A stretch of 34,883 nucleotides of DNA from an uncultured Bacilli bacterium (GTDB lineage Bacteria; Bacillota_I; Bacilli_A; RF39; UBA660). The position numbers and the translations under genes were made by a program. How positions within the stretch are numbered: position 1 is the stretch's first letter; each line of letters begins with the position of its first letter. This document shows positions 21,746-28,735 of the stretch, in pieces. The notes beneath the pieces were generated by a model that made no database searches, had not been told where the DNA came from, and worked only from the letters and a program-made list of their open reading frames with translations. Location: positions 1 through 34,883 of the forward strand of contig CAKOWF010000007.1 in NCBI GenBank assembly GCA_934122215.1, read 5' to 3'.

Positions 21746-22645
21746 ATGCTTAAATTTATATATAAAAATTCAGAAATAATAAATCCAAATGAAGAATTGA
21801 GAAATGAATATAGATTATTGCAGCAAAAATTAGAATTTGCTGATTTAGATGTAGAAAAATATTTAAAAAAAACAATCGATAAGTTAGAAGAAACAGACTA
21901 TAATAAGTTTCTTCTAACTATTTCATTAATTTATAAAGATGTATATATGTATACAAATGTAATGAAAAAAAGTAATGAAATATCACCAGAACTTAGAAGC
22001 ATTTTTAGAGAAAAATTTATTGCTTCAAATATAGATGATATAGTAGTTTCTTATAAAGATGACACGGACTTTTATATTGATAATTTTACATATTTATTAA
22101 CTCTAAACAATTTATATTATTTAAAAATGTTATTGGAATTAACTGAAGAACAGAATATATATCTACAAAGTATATCTAATAATCATATATTTGATATGGA
22201 AGCATTAAAAGCTGATATAAATATTAATACATTATTTAATTTTTTTGATATAAATTATGATGAAAATATAACAATAGAAGAATTGTCATTAGAAATTAAA
22301 GATTTTTTAATATATGTTCAGTTCAAAAATAAAAATTATTATAAAAAATTTATATATGATATAACAAAAGAAATATATGGATGGTGCAGATATTATATAG
22401 ATAATTCAATAAATGTACAAAAAGATGACTTTGAAGTTAAAACAATTAGATTTATAGAAGAACTAAATAATTCAATGATAAGTACATATTTATCTATTGA
22501 TCAAGCATTTTTAACACAAGTCCTAACATATATTTTAAAAAGGTATACAGACAATTATCAAATGGTATCAACTATAAATGGTAAAGAAAAAGTAACAAAA
22601 GACAAAATAAAAGAATATTTAAAATCATATAAAAAAATAGTTTAA
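21746..22645 (+). CDS. Hypothetical protein downstream of pnp
   Basis: This 299-residue, helix-rich, acidic protein shows no signal peptide, membrane segment or motif I recognise. Aromatic-rich stretches stand out ('DFYIDNFTYLLTLNNLYYLKMLLEL', about 112-136; 'KNYYKKFIYDITKEIYGWCRYYID', about 193-216). It starts 15 nt after the pnp stop with a TTGGTGG RBS, so it is probably co-transcribed with pnp. The stop codon is inside a strong terminator. A lineage-specific partner of RNA decay is possible, but nothing in the sequence shows it. Confidence 0.6.
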   Translation: MLKFIYKNSEIINPNEELRNEYRLLQQKLEFADLDVEKYLKKTIDKLEETDYNKFLLTISLIYKDVYMYTNVMKKSNEISPELRSIFREKFIASNIDDIVVSYKDDTDFYIDNFTYLLTLNNLYYLKMLLELTEEQNIYLQSISNNHIFDMEALKADININTLFNFFDINYDENITIEELSLEIKDFLIYVQFKNKNYYKKFIYDITKEIYGWCRYYIDNSINVQKDDFEVKTIRFIEELNNSMISTYLSIDQAFLTQVLTYILKRYTDNYQMVSTINGKEKVTKDKIKEYLKSYKKIV

Positions 22646-22659
22646 ATAACTATTTTTTT
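22631..22659 (+). terminator. Terminator overlapping the stop of the post-pnp gene
   Basis: AAAAAAATAGTT (22631-22642) pairs with AACTATTTTTTT (22648-22659), a 12-bp stem with loop TAAAT. The stop codon TAA is in the loop. It ends eight bases before the SOS box of the next gene. Confidence 0.8.
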
Positions 22660-22666
22660 ATTTACT

Positions 22667-22680
22667 CGAACACTTGTTCA
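22667..22680 (+). promoter_or_regulatory. SOS (LexA) box of dinB
   Basis: CGAACACTTGTTCA matches the Gram-positive LexA/DinR consensus CGAAC-N4-GTTC with perfect half-sites. It directly abuts the extended -10 TGATAAAAT (22681-22689), so bound LexA would cover the spacer and block RNA polymerase. Confidence 0.88.
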
Positions 22681-22689
22681 TGATAAAAT
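22681..22689 (+). promoter_or_regulatory. Extended -10 promoter of dinB
   Basis: TGATAAAAT is a TG-N-TAAAAT extended -10. The Shine-Dalgarno GGTGAT (22696-22701) begins 6 nt later, so the transcript would start at the ribosome binding site. Confidence 0.7.
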
Positions 22690-22705
22690 ATAAATGGTGA
22701 TGAAG

Positions 22706-23908
22706 ATGAAAAATATCATATTTCATATAGATGTAAACAATGCATTCTTATCATGGACAGCAATAGATTTATTAAATAAAGGATATAAATATGATATTCG
22801 TAATAGTTATGCTGTAGTAGGTGGAGATGAATCTAAAAGAAGAGGTATTGTTCTAGCAAAAAGCAATTCAGCAAAAAAACTTGGAATAGTAACAGGAGAA
22901 ACTTTATATAGTGCTAGAAAAAAATGTAAAGTATTAAAATCTTATCCTCCTAATTATCCGTTTTATCAGAAAATGTCAGAATCATTATTCAAATTACTTT
23001 CAAAATATACTGATGAAATAGAACCATTTTCTATAGATGAATGTTTCTTTGATTATACTCACATAAAACACTTATATGGCAATGAAATACAATTTGCTTA
23101 TCAATTAAAAGACGAAATAAAAAACACTTTAGGATTTACAGTAAATATAGGAATAGCAAATAATAAACTATGTGCTAAAATGGCATCTGATTTTTTAAAA
23201 CCAAATAGAGTTCACACTTTATATGATGATGAAATTGTAACTAAAATGTATCCACTTCCTATAGAAGACTTATTTGGAATAGGTAAAAAAACTGCTCCAA
23301 AATTAAGAAAATTAAATATAAATACAATAGCCGATTTAGCAAACACCGACGAAGTTGAATTAGCAAAATATTTTAAAAATACATCAAAAAAAATGATTGA
23401 ACAAGCTAAAGGCATAGATAATAGTGTAATTCAAAAAGTAAAAGAGGAAAGAGAAAGCATAGGAAATACCACAACGTTAGAACGAGATTATACAGAAAAA
23501 GTAGAATTATATAGCATATTAGAAAAAATAGCTGATAATGTAGCTAGAACTCTTAGAAAACAAAATAAATATGCATATGTAGTATCAGTACAATTAAGAG
23601 ATTGTTATTTTAAAAACAAACAACATCAAATGAAACTAAAAAATGCTACCAATTTAACAAATGAAATATTTAACACAAGCAAAAAATTATTAGATGAAAT
23701 GTGGGAAGATAAACCAATAAGATTAATAGGAATTAGATTAGATAATTTAACAAAAGAAAATAATGTTCAAGTATCATTATTTGATAAAAATGAAAATCAT
23801 AGAGATATAAAATTAGAGCAGACTTTAGATAGTTTAAAAGAAAAATTTGGAAGTAGCATTATAAAAAATGCTTCATTAAAAGACATTAATATAAATAAAA
23901 AATACTAG
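22706..23908 (+). CDS. dinB: Y-family DNA polymerase (Pol IV/UmuC-like), SOS-regulated
   Basis: The protein has 400 residues from ATG 22706 (MKNIIFHID). In-frame starts at 22694-22700 overlap the RBS GGTGAT. The palm catalytic acids are D9 in 'IFHIDVNNAFLSW' and D111-E112 in 'FSIDECF'. The fingers/thumb region includes 'GIGKKTAPKLRKLNINTIADLA', a helix-hairpin-helix near 190-212. A little-finger domain follows. At 355-359 'QVSLF' is a sliding-clamp binding peptide near the C terminus. It performs error-prone translesion synthesis. A LexA box at 22667-22680 shows SOS control. The 'DVNNAFLSW' start also fits the UvrX/YqjW branch, so Pol IV versus Pol V-like naming is uncertain. Confidence 0.9.
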   Translation: MKNIIFHIDVNNAFLSWTAIDLLNKGYKYDIRNSYAVVGGDESKRRGIVLAKSNSAKKLGIVTGETLYSARKKCKVLKSYPPNYPFYQKMSESLFKLLSKYTDEIEPFSIDECFFDYTHIKHLYGNEIQFAYQLKDEIKNTLGFTVNIGIANNKLCAKMASDFLKPNRVHTLYDDEIVTKMYPLPIEDLFGIGKKTAPKLRKLNINTIADLANTDEVELAKYFKNTSKKMIEQAKGIDNSVIQKVKEERESIGNTTTLERDYTEKVELYSILEKIADNVARTLRKQNKYAYVVSVQLRDCYFKNKQHQMKLKNATNLTNEIFNTSKKLLDEMWEDKPIRLIGIRLDNLTKENNVQVSLFDKNENHRDIKLEQTLDSLKEKFGSSIIKNASLKDININKKY

Positions 23909-23910
23909 AT

Positions 23911-23937
23911 GAACACCTTGTAAAAGTGTTCTTTTTT
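23911..23937 (+). terminator. Terminator after dinB, merging with the ireB promoter
   Basis: GAACAC (23911-23916) pairs with GTGTTC (23926-23931), followed by a T7 tract. The tract continues directly into the extended -10 TGATACAAT (23938-23946) of ireB. Confidence 0.85.
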
Positions 23938-23946
23938 TGATACAAT
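23938..23946 (+). promoter_or_regulatory. Extended -10 promoter of the ireB operon
   Basis: TGATACAAT is a TG-N-TACAAT extended -10. The Shine-Dalgarno AGGTGAT begins at 23963, 16 nt downstream, longer than at the other host promoters here. Confidence 0.7.
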
Positions 23947-23972
23947 TATATTGTCATAGTGTAGGTGATAAT

Positions 23973-24206
23973 ATGGAAGAAACAAAAATATATACAAAAG
24001 AAGAATTTGATACAGGAATAATTCTACTAACTTTAAAGAAAGTTATGGAAATATTAAAAGAGAGAGGATATAATCCTATTAATCAAATAGTTGGATATTT
24101 AATGAGTGGAGATCCAGGTTATATAACTAGTTATAAAGATGCTAGAAGAATGATAACTGAAATAGATCGTAGTAAATTATTAGAAGCTTTAATAAAACAA
24201 ATATGA
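23973..24206 (+). CDS. ireB: IreB family regulatory phosphoprotein (UPF0297)
   Basis: The protein has 77 residues from ATG 23973 (AGGTGAT upstream); a TTG at 23937 lies at the promoter and is rejected. The family core 'ILKERGYNPINQIVGYLMSGDPGYITSYKDARRMI' is nearly canonical. In enterococci IreB is a substrate of the Ser/Thr kinase IreK and affects cephalosporin tolerance and peptidoglycan synthesis. It is the first gene of the conserved ireB-ruvX-DUF1292-mltG-trmR cluster and overlaps ruvX by 4 nt (ATGA). Confidence 0.95.
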   Translation: MEETKIYTKEEFDTGIILLTLKKVMEILKERGYNPINQIVGYLMSGDPGYITSYKDARRMITEIDRSKLLEALIKQI

Positions 24207-24625
24207 GATATTTAGGACTTGATTTAGGTACTAGAACATTAGGATTATCAATGAGTGATACAACACTAACTATAGCTAGTGCCTATAAAACTATTAGATT
24301 TGACGAAAATGATTATGATTCATTAATTCCAATACTAAAAGACATAATAGAAGAAAATAATGTATCAAAATTAGTTTTAGGATATCCTAAAAACATGAAT
24401 AATACAATAGGTGATAGAGCTACTACAACTATGGAATTTAAAAAAAAATTAGAAGAAAATCTAAATATTGAAGTAGTTATGCAAGATGAAAGATTATCTA
24501 CAAAAGAGGCTCATTTTTATATGATAAAAGCTGATATGTCTAGAAAAAAAAGAAAGCAAAAAGTAGATAGTTTAGCTGCAAATATAATACTACAAACATA
24601 TTTAGATAAAGAGAAAGGAATTTAA
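24203..24625 (+). CDS. ruvX: RuvX/YqgF family pre-16S rRNA nuclease
   Basis: This 140-residue protein of the RNase H-like fold has 'YLGLDLGTRTLGLSMSD' (first catalytic Asp near residue 5), 'LVLGYPKNMNNTIGDRA' and 'VVMQDERLSTKEA' (second acidic residues), the three family motifs. It processes the 5' end of pre-16S rRNA or resolves nucleic-acid junctions (the role varies by species). Translation is coupled to ireB through an ATGA overlap. The length is normal (about 138-140). Confidence 0.95.
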   Translation: MRYLGLDLGTRTLGLSMSDTTLTIASAYKTIRFDENDYDSLIPILKDIIEENNVSKLVLGYPKNMNNTIGDRATTTMEFKKKLEENLNIEVVMQDERLSTKEAHFYMIKADMSRKKRKQKVDSLAANIILQTYLDKEKGI

Positions 24626-24626
24626 T

Positions 24627-24908
24627 ATGAAAGAAGAAAAATTAACATTTAAAATAACAGGGGAAGATGGAAAAGATATAGAATGTGAAGCATTATTTAC
24701 ATTTGAAGGAAAAGAAAATGGTAAAAATTATATAGTATATACAGATAATACAACAGATGAAGAAGGAAATACTAAAGTATATGCTTCAATTTATGATCCT
24801 GAAAAAGAAGATCAAAATTTACAACCAATAGAAACTGAAGAAGAATGGAATATGGTTGAAACAATTTTAGATGAATTACAAAAAGCAGCAACTCAAGAAG
24901 AAAATTAA
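24627..24908 (+). CDS. DUF1292 domain protein (YrzB-like)
   Basis: This 93-residue acidic protein has the typical beta-strand core 'ITGEDGKDIECEALFTFEGKENGKNYIVYTDNT' and 'TKVYASIYDP', ending in 'EEWNMVETILDELQK'. This matches the DUF1292 family always found after ruvX in Firmicutes. Its function is unknown. It starts 2 nt after ruvX and overlaps mltG by 1 nt. Confidence 0.92.
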   Translation: MKEEKLTFKITGEDGKDIECEALFTFEGKENGKNYIVYTDNTTDEEGNTKVYASIYDPEKEDQNLQPIETEEEWNMVETILDELQKAATQEEN

Positions 24909-25972
24909 TGGAAAAATTTGCTAATTTAGCTAAAATAATAACAATTTTGTGTGCTAGTATTATAACGGTTTGCTGTTTAACTTATAATTATAATACTAGT
25001 CCTGTAAGTAAAGATGATAGTGTAAAAGTTTTTGAGGTAAAACAAAATAGCACTTATATCTCTATTGCTTCAGATTTAAAAGAAAATAATTTAATTAGAT
25101 CAGAATTTTTTTACAAGTTATATATAAAAATAAATAAACCAACTGGTTTACAAGTAGGAACTTATAATTTAAGCGAAGATATGAGTGTAAAAGAAATAAC
25201 TGAACTATTAAGTAAGGGATCTAATTATAATCCAGATGTAATTAAAATAACATTTCCAGAAGGAAAACAAATAAAACAAATAGCTGAAATAATAGCTGAA
25301 AAAACAAATCACACACAAGAAGAAGTTATAGCTCAGGTAAGTGATAAAGAATATATAAAAACTTTGATAGAAAAATATTGGTTTCTAACTGATGATATTT
25401 TAAATAGTAAAATATATTATCCATTAGAAGGTTATTTATTCCCAGATACATATGAATTTATAAATAAAAATGTAGACATAAAAACAATAATTGAAACTAT
25501 GTTAAATCAAATGGATAAAAAATTAACACCATTAAAAGAAGAAATAGAACAAAATAAATATTCAATCCATCAAATAGTTACATTAGCTTCTATGATTCAA
25601 TCAGAAGGAAATAATGTAGATGATTTTAAAAATATGGCAAGTGTTTTTCTAACAAGATTGAATAAAGGTATGAAATTACAAATGTGTTCATCAGCTTATT
25701 ATGGAGATAAAAAAATAATGGGTAGAGATACATTTGGAACATCATATTTAAAAAGTAATCCTTATAACACATATGTTATAAATGGTATACCAGTAGGACC
25801 TATATCAAATCCAGGAATAGATGCTATAGAAGCAGTCTTAAAGCCAAATAAAAATGATTATTTATACTTTGCTTCATCAAAAGATATGAATATATATTAT
25901 TCTAAAACTTTAAGTGAACATGAAAGTACAATAGCTAAATTAAAGAAAGCTGGAAATTGGTATGGATCATAA
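24908..25972 (+). CDS. mltG: Endolytic transglycosylase MltG
   Basis: This 354-residue membrane enzyme cuts nascent glycan strands. An N-terminal membrane helix (about 7-27) is followed by a LysM-like region (about 45-110) and the YceG catalytic domain ('FPEGKQIKQIAEII', 'LEGYLFPDTYEF', 'NPYNTYVINGIPVGPISNPGIDAIEAVLKP'). The active-site motif usually reading ASxxExE is 'ASMIQSEG' here: by alignment with E. coli (ASIVEKET, E218) the catalytic Glu position is Q231, and only E233 is kept. Activity may thus be altered or rest on E233. It overlaps trmR by 11 nt. Confidence 0.93.
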   Translation: MEKFANLAKIITILCASIITVCCLTYNYNTSPVSKDDSVKVFEVKQNSTYISIASDLKENNLIRSEFFYKLYIKINKPTGLQVGTYNLSEDMSVKEITELLSKGSNYNPDVIKITFPEGKQIKQIAEIIAEKTNHTQEEVIAQVSDKEYIKTLIEKYWFLTDDILNSKIYYPLEGYLFPDTYEFINKNVDIKTIIETMLNQMDKKLTPLKEEIEQNKYSIHQIVTLASMIQSEGNNVDDFKNMASVFLTRLNKGMKLQMCSSAYYGDKKIMGRDTFGTSYLKSNPYNTYVINGIPVGPISNPGIDAIEAVLKPNKNDYLYFASSKDMNIYYSKTLSEHESTIAKLKKAGNWYGS

Positions 25973-26543
25973 TATTAAATTGATGGAAGAATATGCCAAA
26001 AAAAATTCAATTCCAATAATGTTACCGGATGGAATAGAGTTTTTACTAAAATATATAAAAGAAAATAATACAAAAAATATTCTAGAAATAGGAACAGCTA
26101 TAGGTTATTCAGCAATACGTATGTGTCTAGTTAATAATGATATAAAAGTTACAACTATTGAAAGAGATGAAAATAGATATAAAGAAGCTGTAAAAAACAT
26201 TAAATCATTTAATCTAGAAAATAGAATTAATTTAATATATAGTGATGCATTTGATATTGATTTAAAAGATACTTTTGATTTGATATTTATAGATGCAGCT
26301 AAAAGTCAGTATATTAAATTCTTTGAAAAGTTTAAATTAAATTTAAAAAAATCAGGTGTTATTGTATCAGATAATTTAAATTTTCATGGATTAACTCATA
26401 CAAATGAAGAAATAAAAAGTAGAAATGTAAGAGGAATAGTTAGAAAATTGAATAATTATATAGATTATTTAAATAATAATAATGAATTTAAAACTAATTT
26501 TTATGATATAGGCGATGGAATATCTATTTCAAAACCTATATAG
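25962..26543 (+). CDS. trmR: SAM-dependent O-methyltransferase, TrmR-like
   Basis: This 193-residue class I methyltransferase has motif I 'ILEIGTAIGYSAIRM' (about 39-53), 'VTTIERDENRYKEA', 'FDLIFIDAAKSQY' (about 103-115) and 'SGVIVSDNLNFHG', typical of the catechol-O-methyltransferase-like family. In B. subtilis the gene in this position (yrrM) is TrmR, which methylates 5-hydroxyuridine at tRNA position 34 to mo5U. The same role is likely here by synteny. It starts inside mltG. Confidence 0.88.
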   Translation: MDHNIKLMEEYAKKNSIPIMLPDGIEFLLKYIKENNTKNILEIGTAIGYSAIRMCLVNNDIKVTTIERDENRYKEAVKNIKSFNLENRINLIYSDAFDIDLKDTFDLIFIDAAKSQYIKFFEKFKLNLKKSGVIVSDNLNFHGLTHTNEEIKSRNVRGIVRKLNNYIDYLNNNNEFKTNFYDIGDGISISKPI

Positions 26544-26553
26544 GAGGGGTTTT

Positions 26554-26754
26554 ATGGAAGCACAACAACATTTTAATTTAAGTCAATATATAAGAGTTTT
26601 AAAAGCTAATAGGCTTTCAAATGAAAGAATAGAATTTTTAAAAGATGAATATATTAATTATATGGAAAATAATATTCAAAGTATATCAGAAGAATTAAAA
26701 ATATTTTTAAACTTCTTAAACGATAAAGAAATTAAACATAGTAAGAGTAGATAA
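26554..26754 (+). CDS. Small hypothetical protein at operon end
   Basis: This 66-residue helical, acidic protein begins MEAQQHFNLSQYIRVLKANRLSNERIEFLKDEY. The start at 26554 is chosen for the strong RBS TAGGAGGGG; an in-frame ATG at 26515 lies inside trmR. It begins 10 nt after trmR and ends at a bidirectional terminator, so it is the last gene of the ireB-mltG operon. I do not recognise the family. Confidence 0.65.
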   Translation: MEAQQHFNLSQYIRVLKANRLSNERIEFLKDEYINYMENNIQSISEELKIFLNFLNDKEIKHSKSR

Positions 26755-26780
26755 AAAGCGTATCAAATAGATACGCTTTT
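26754..26780. terminator. Bidirectional terminator between convergent operons
   Basis: AAAAGCGTATC (26754-26764) pairs with GATACGCTTTT (26770-26780), an 11-bp perfect stem with loop AAATA and T-runs on both strands. It serves the operon on the left and the minus-strand CYTH-like gene on the right. Confidence 0.92.
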
Positions 26781-27300
26781 ATTTATTATTTAAAAATTCA
26801 TCTTCATCTATATCTTTAGTTAAATCAGCCCAACTATTTCTGTATTTACTATATAGTTCTTCAAATTTATCCATACTACTTTCTTCTATTTCAAAATAAT
26901 CATATAATTTTTTAATTTTTACTTCATCTTTTTCTTCACAACAAATTCTAAAAACATTACCATATTTTACGTTTTCATCAATTGTAATATATAAATTATC
27001 ATAATTATATATATGTCTAGTACGAAATCTTTTAACTGCTACATAACTTCCAATATGTGTTAATATATTAATCATATTTTTTTCATATTTTTTATGAATA
27101 TATACAATATCTTCACCATCATTACTTTTTAAATCAAGAGTAACATATTCATTTGTTCTGATAAGCCTAAAATCATCTTCTGAATGATAATTATAAATTA
27201 TTTGTTTTTCTTCCTTTTTCTTATCTGCTACTTCATTAAAATATGTAATAATTTTATTTGTTTGTTCTTTGCTTACATATGTTCTTTTATTTATCTTCAT
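26779..27300 (-). CDS. CYTH-domain-like protein
   Basis: This 173-residue protein has a pattern fitting a CYTH (class IV adenylate cyclase/triphosphatase) beta tunnel: 'RLIRTNEYVTLDLK' (R-x-R/K strand), then 'VAVKRFRTRHIYNYDNLYITIDENVKYGNVFRICCEE' (K-R-R-x-Y, then D-x-x-x-x-x-G-x-x-x-E-x-E like). CYTH enzymes bind triphosphate substrates through the basic residues and metal through ExE pairs, but the N-terminal ExExK is not clear here, so activity is uncertain. The ATG has AGGTGAT 4 nt upstream and a -10 TATAAT 6 nt further, divergent from yigZ. Confidence 0.55.
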   Translation of the reverse strand: MKINKRTYVSKEQTNKIITYFNEVADKKKEEKQIIYNYHSEDDFRLIRTNEYVTLDLKSNDGEDIVYIHKKYEKNMINILTHIGSYVAVKRFRTRHIYNYDNLYITIDENVKYGNVFRICCEEKDEVKIKKLYDYFEIEESSMDKFEELYSKYRNSWADLTKDIDEDEFLNNK

Positions 27301-27316
27301 ATTATCACCTATGATA

Positions 27317-27322
27317 ATTATA
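27317..27322 (-). promoter_or_regulatory. -10 box of the CYTH-like gene
   Basis: TATAAT lies on the minus strand, 6 nt before the Shine-Dalgarno AGGTGAT (27310-27304). It is one half of a compact divergent promoter region shared with yigZ. Confidence 0.6.
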
Positions 27323-27330
27323 TAATAAAT

Positions 27331-27359
27331 TTGATTTAAAATAAAGATTAAGATATAAT
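27331..27359 (+). promoter_or_regulatory. Sigma-A promoter of the YigZ-family gene
   Basis: TTGATT (27331-27336), 17 nt, TATAAT (27354-27359). The Shine-Dalgarno GGTGAT starts 6 nt later, giving an almost leaderless transcript. Confidence 0.75.
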
Positions 27360-27375
27360 ATTTTTGGTGATTTAC

Positions 27376-27957
27376 ATGTATTCAATAGATAAAAATGTAA
27401 AAAATGAAATTATTATTAACAAATCAAGATTTATTACTTTTTTATTTAAATTAAACAAAAAAGATGATGTAGAAACATTGATAAATAAAGTTAAAAACGA
27501 ATATAAGGATGCGACACATTATTGTTATGCATATATTATAGATGGATATATGAAGTGTACAGATGATGGTGAACCTTCTAAAACAGCAGGAGCACCTTTA
27601 TTGAATGTACTTGAAAAAAATAAATTAGATCATATATTAGTTATAGTTGTTAGATATTTTGGAGGTATTAAACTAGGAACAGGAGGATTAGTTAGGGCAT
27701 ATACTAGAAGTATTACAGACTGTTTAAATTTAGTAAACGTCATTGAACTTAATAAAGGATATTCGATACAAATAGAATTTTCTCATGATAATATTAAACA
27801 AATTGATTTAATATTAAAAAATATAAATATTACAAAATCATTTGGTAATTTTATTATTTATAATTTTTGTGTTAAAGAAAGCGATTTAGAAATAATTAAA
27901 AATAAATTAGAAAGATACATTTTAAAATTCAAAATAATAAATAGTGTTTATATTTAA
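27376..27957 (+). CDS. YigZ/IMPACT family protein (UPF0029)
   Basis: The protein has 193 residues from ATG 27376 (GGTGAT upstream); the frame can be read from a TTG at 27364, but this lies at the expected transcription start. The IMPACT family core is plain: 'DATHYCYAYIIDGYMKCTDDGEPSKTAGAPLL' (about 43-74) and 'VIVVRYFGGIKLGTGGLVRAYTRS' (about 86-109), with a C-terminal ferredoxin-like DUF1949-type domain. In eukaryotes IMPACT modulates the GCN1-GCN2 stress response; the bacterial function is not settled. It is a single-gene unit. Confidence 0.92.
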   Translation: MYSIDKNVKNEIIINKSRFITFLFKLNKKDDVETLINKVKNEYKDATHYCYAYIIDGYMKCTDDGEPSKTAGAPLLNVLEKNKLDHILVIVVRYFGGIKLGTGGLVRAYTRSITDCLNLVNVIELNKGYSIQIEFSHDNIKQIDLILKNINITKSFGNFIIYNFCVKESDLEIIKNKLERYILKFKIINSVYI

Positions 27958-27969
27958 ATTAATATATGT

Positions 27970-27975
27970 TAAAAT
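27970..27975 (+). promoter_or_regulatory. -10 box of the lipoprotein gene
   Basis: TG-T-TAAAAT is an extended -10 (TG at 27967-27968), 6 nt before the Shine-Dalgarno GGAAGGG (27982-27988). Confidence 0.55.
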
Positions 27976-27995
27976 ATTAATGGAAGGGTGAAGTT

Positions 27996-28463
27996 ATGAA
28001 AAAAAATATTAAAATAATATCTGTATTATCAATTTTATTACTTAGTGGTTGTGGAACTAATAAGGAAGTGCTAGTAACTAAATGTACATCTAGTCAAAAT
28101 AATTTACAAGCTAATTATACATTAAAATCTGAATATACTATATATTCACAAAAAGGTGTTGTTAATAAGGTAGAATCTGTAGAAACAATAAATTCTTCTT
28201 CAGAAGCAATTTTAGATTATTTTGATACATATTTAACTAGTACATATGAACAAGCTAATAAAGTTTATGGTGGTTATAATAACAAAGTTACTAAAAATGA
28301 TGATGAAGTTATTTCTAAAACTACTATTGATTATAAATCAATGGATATGAATAAATATGTAGAAGATAATAGTGCTATGAAAAATTATGTTAATAGTAAA
28401 AACGAATTAACTTTAGAAGGAATTAAGGCTGCATATCAATCTATAGGCGCTACTTGTGAATAA
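27996..28463 (+). CDS. Predicted lipoprotein (DUF1307-like)
   Basis: This 155-residue protein has a type II signal peptide: basic 'MKKNIK', a hydrophobic core and lipobox 'LLSGC' with the lipidated Cys at about residue 19. The mature part has a small beta-rich fold ('NNLQANYTLKSEYTIYSQKGVVNKVESVETI') and a C-terminal helix with a second pair of Cys (30 and 154) that may form a disulfide. It loosely resembles DUF1307 (YehR-like) lipoproteins. Function is unknown. It has its own promoter and a terminator 1 nt after the stop. Confidence 0.75.
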   Translation: MKKNIKIISVLSILLLSGCGTNKEVLVTKCTSSQNNLQANYTLKSEYTIYSQKGVVNKVESVETINSSSEAILDYFDTYLTSTYEQANKVYGGYNNKVTKNDDEVISKTTIDYKSMDMNKYVEDNSAMKNYVNSKNELTLEGIKAAYQSIGATCE

Positions 28464-28486
28464 AAAACTGTAAATACAGTTTTTTA
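28463..28486 (+). terminator. Terminator after the lipoprotein gene
   Basis: AAAAACTGTA (28463-28472) pairs with TACAGTTTTT (28475-28484), directly after the stop codon. Confidence 0.88.
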
Positions 28487-28505
28487 TTGCAATTTTTTAA
28501 AAATA

Positions 28506-28514
28506 TGGTATAAT
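28506..28514 (+). promoter_or_regulatory. Extended -10 promoter of tRNA-Lys
   Basis: TGGTATAAT is a full extended -10 (TG-N-TATAAT), 12 nt before the mature tRNA 5' end. Confidence 0.75.
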
Positions 28515-28526
28515 CATATATGTAAT

Positions 28527-28603
28527 GTCTCCTTAGCTCAGTCGGCTAGAGCACGTGACTCTTAATCTCGGGGTCCAGGGTTCGAATCCCTGAGGGGACA
28601 CCA
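28527..28603 (+). tRNA. tRNA-Lys (anticodon CTT)
   Basis: Acceptor GTCTCCT (28527-28533) pairs with AGGGGAC (28593-28599); discriminator A, CCA at 28601-28603. The anticodon loop CTCTTAA gives CTT. T arm CAGGG-TTCGAAT-CCCTG is present. It is a single-gene unit with its own promoter and terminator. Confidence 0.92.
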
Positions 28604-28612
28604 TATGAAAAT

Positions 28613-28641
28613 AAAAAGTCTTTAATTTAAAGACTTTTTTT
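28613..28641 (+). terminator. Terminator of tRNA-Lys
   Basis: AGTCTTTA (28617-28624) pairs with TAAAGACT (28628-28635), with an A5 run before and a T7 run after. Confidence 0.88.
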
Positions 28642-28710
28642 GTAATTAATTTATCAATATTTTTGGGTGTTTTTATCTTTCTCTCAGTTGATCATAAATT
28701 GTTCTAATTA

Positions 28711-28735
28711 AAAAAATAAGGATCTATTCCTTATT
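28711..28735 (-). terminator. Terminator of cotE
   Basis: On the minus strand AATAAGG (28735-28729) pairs with CCTTATT (28721-28715) followed by a T-run. The cotE stop codon lies in its loop. Confidence 0.85.

Noticed and set aside
28642..28710. Gene-free stretch between tRNA-Lys terminator and cotE terminator
   Set aside because: Only about 70 nt, with no ORF, promoter or notable structure visible.
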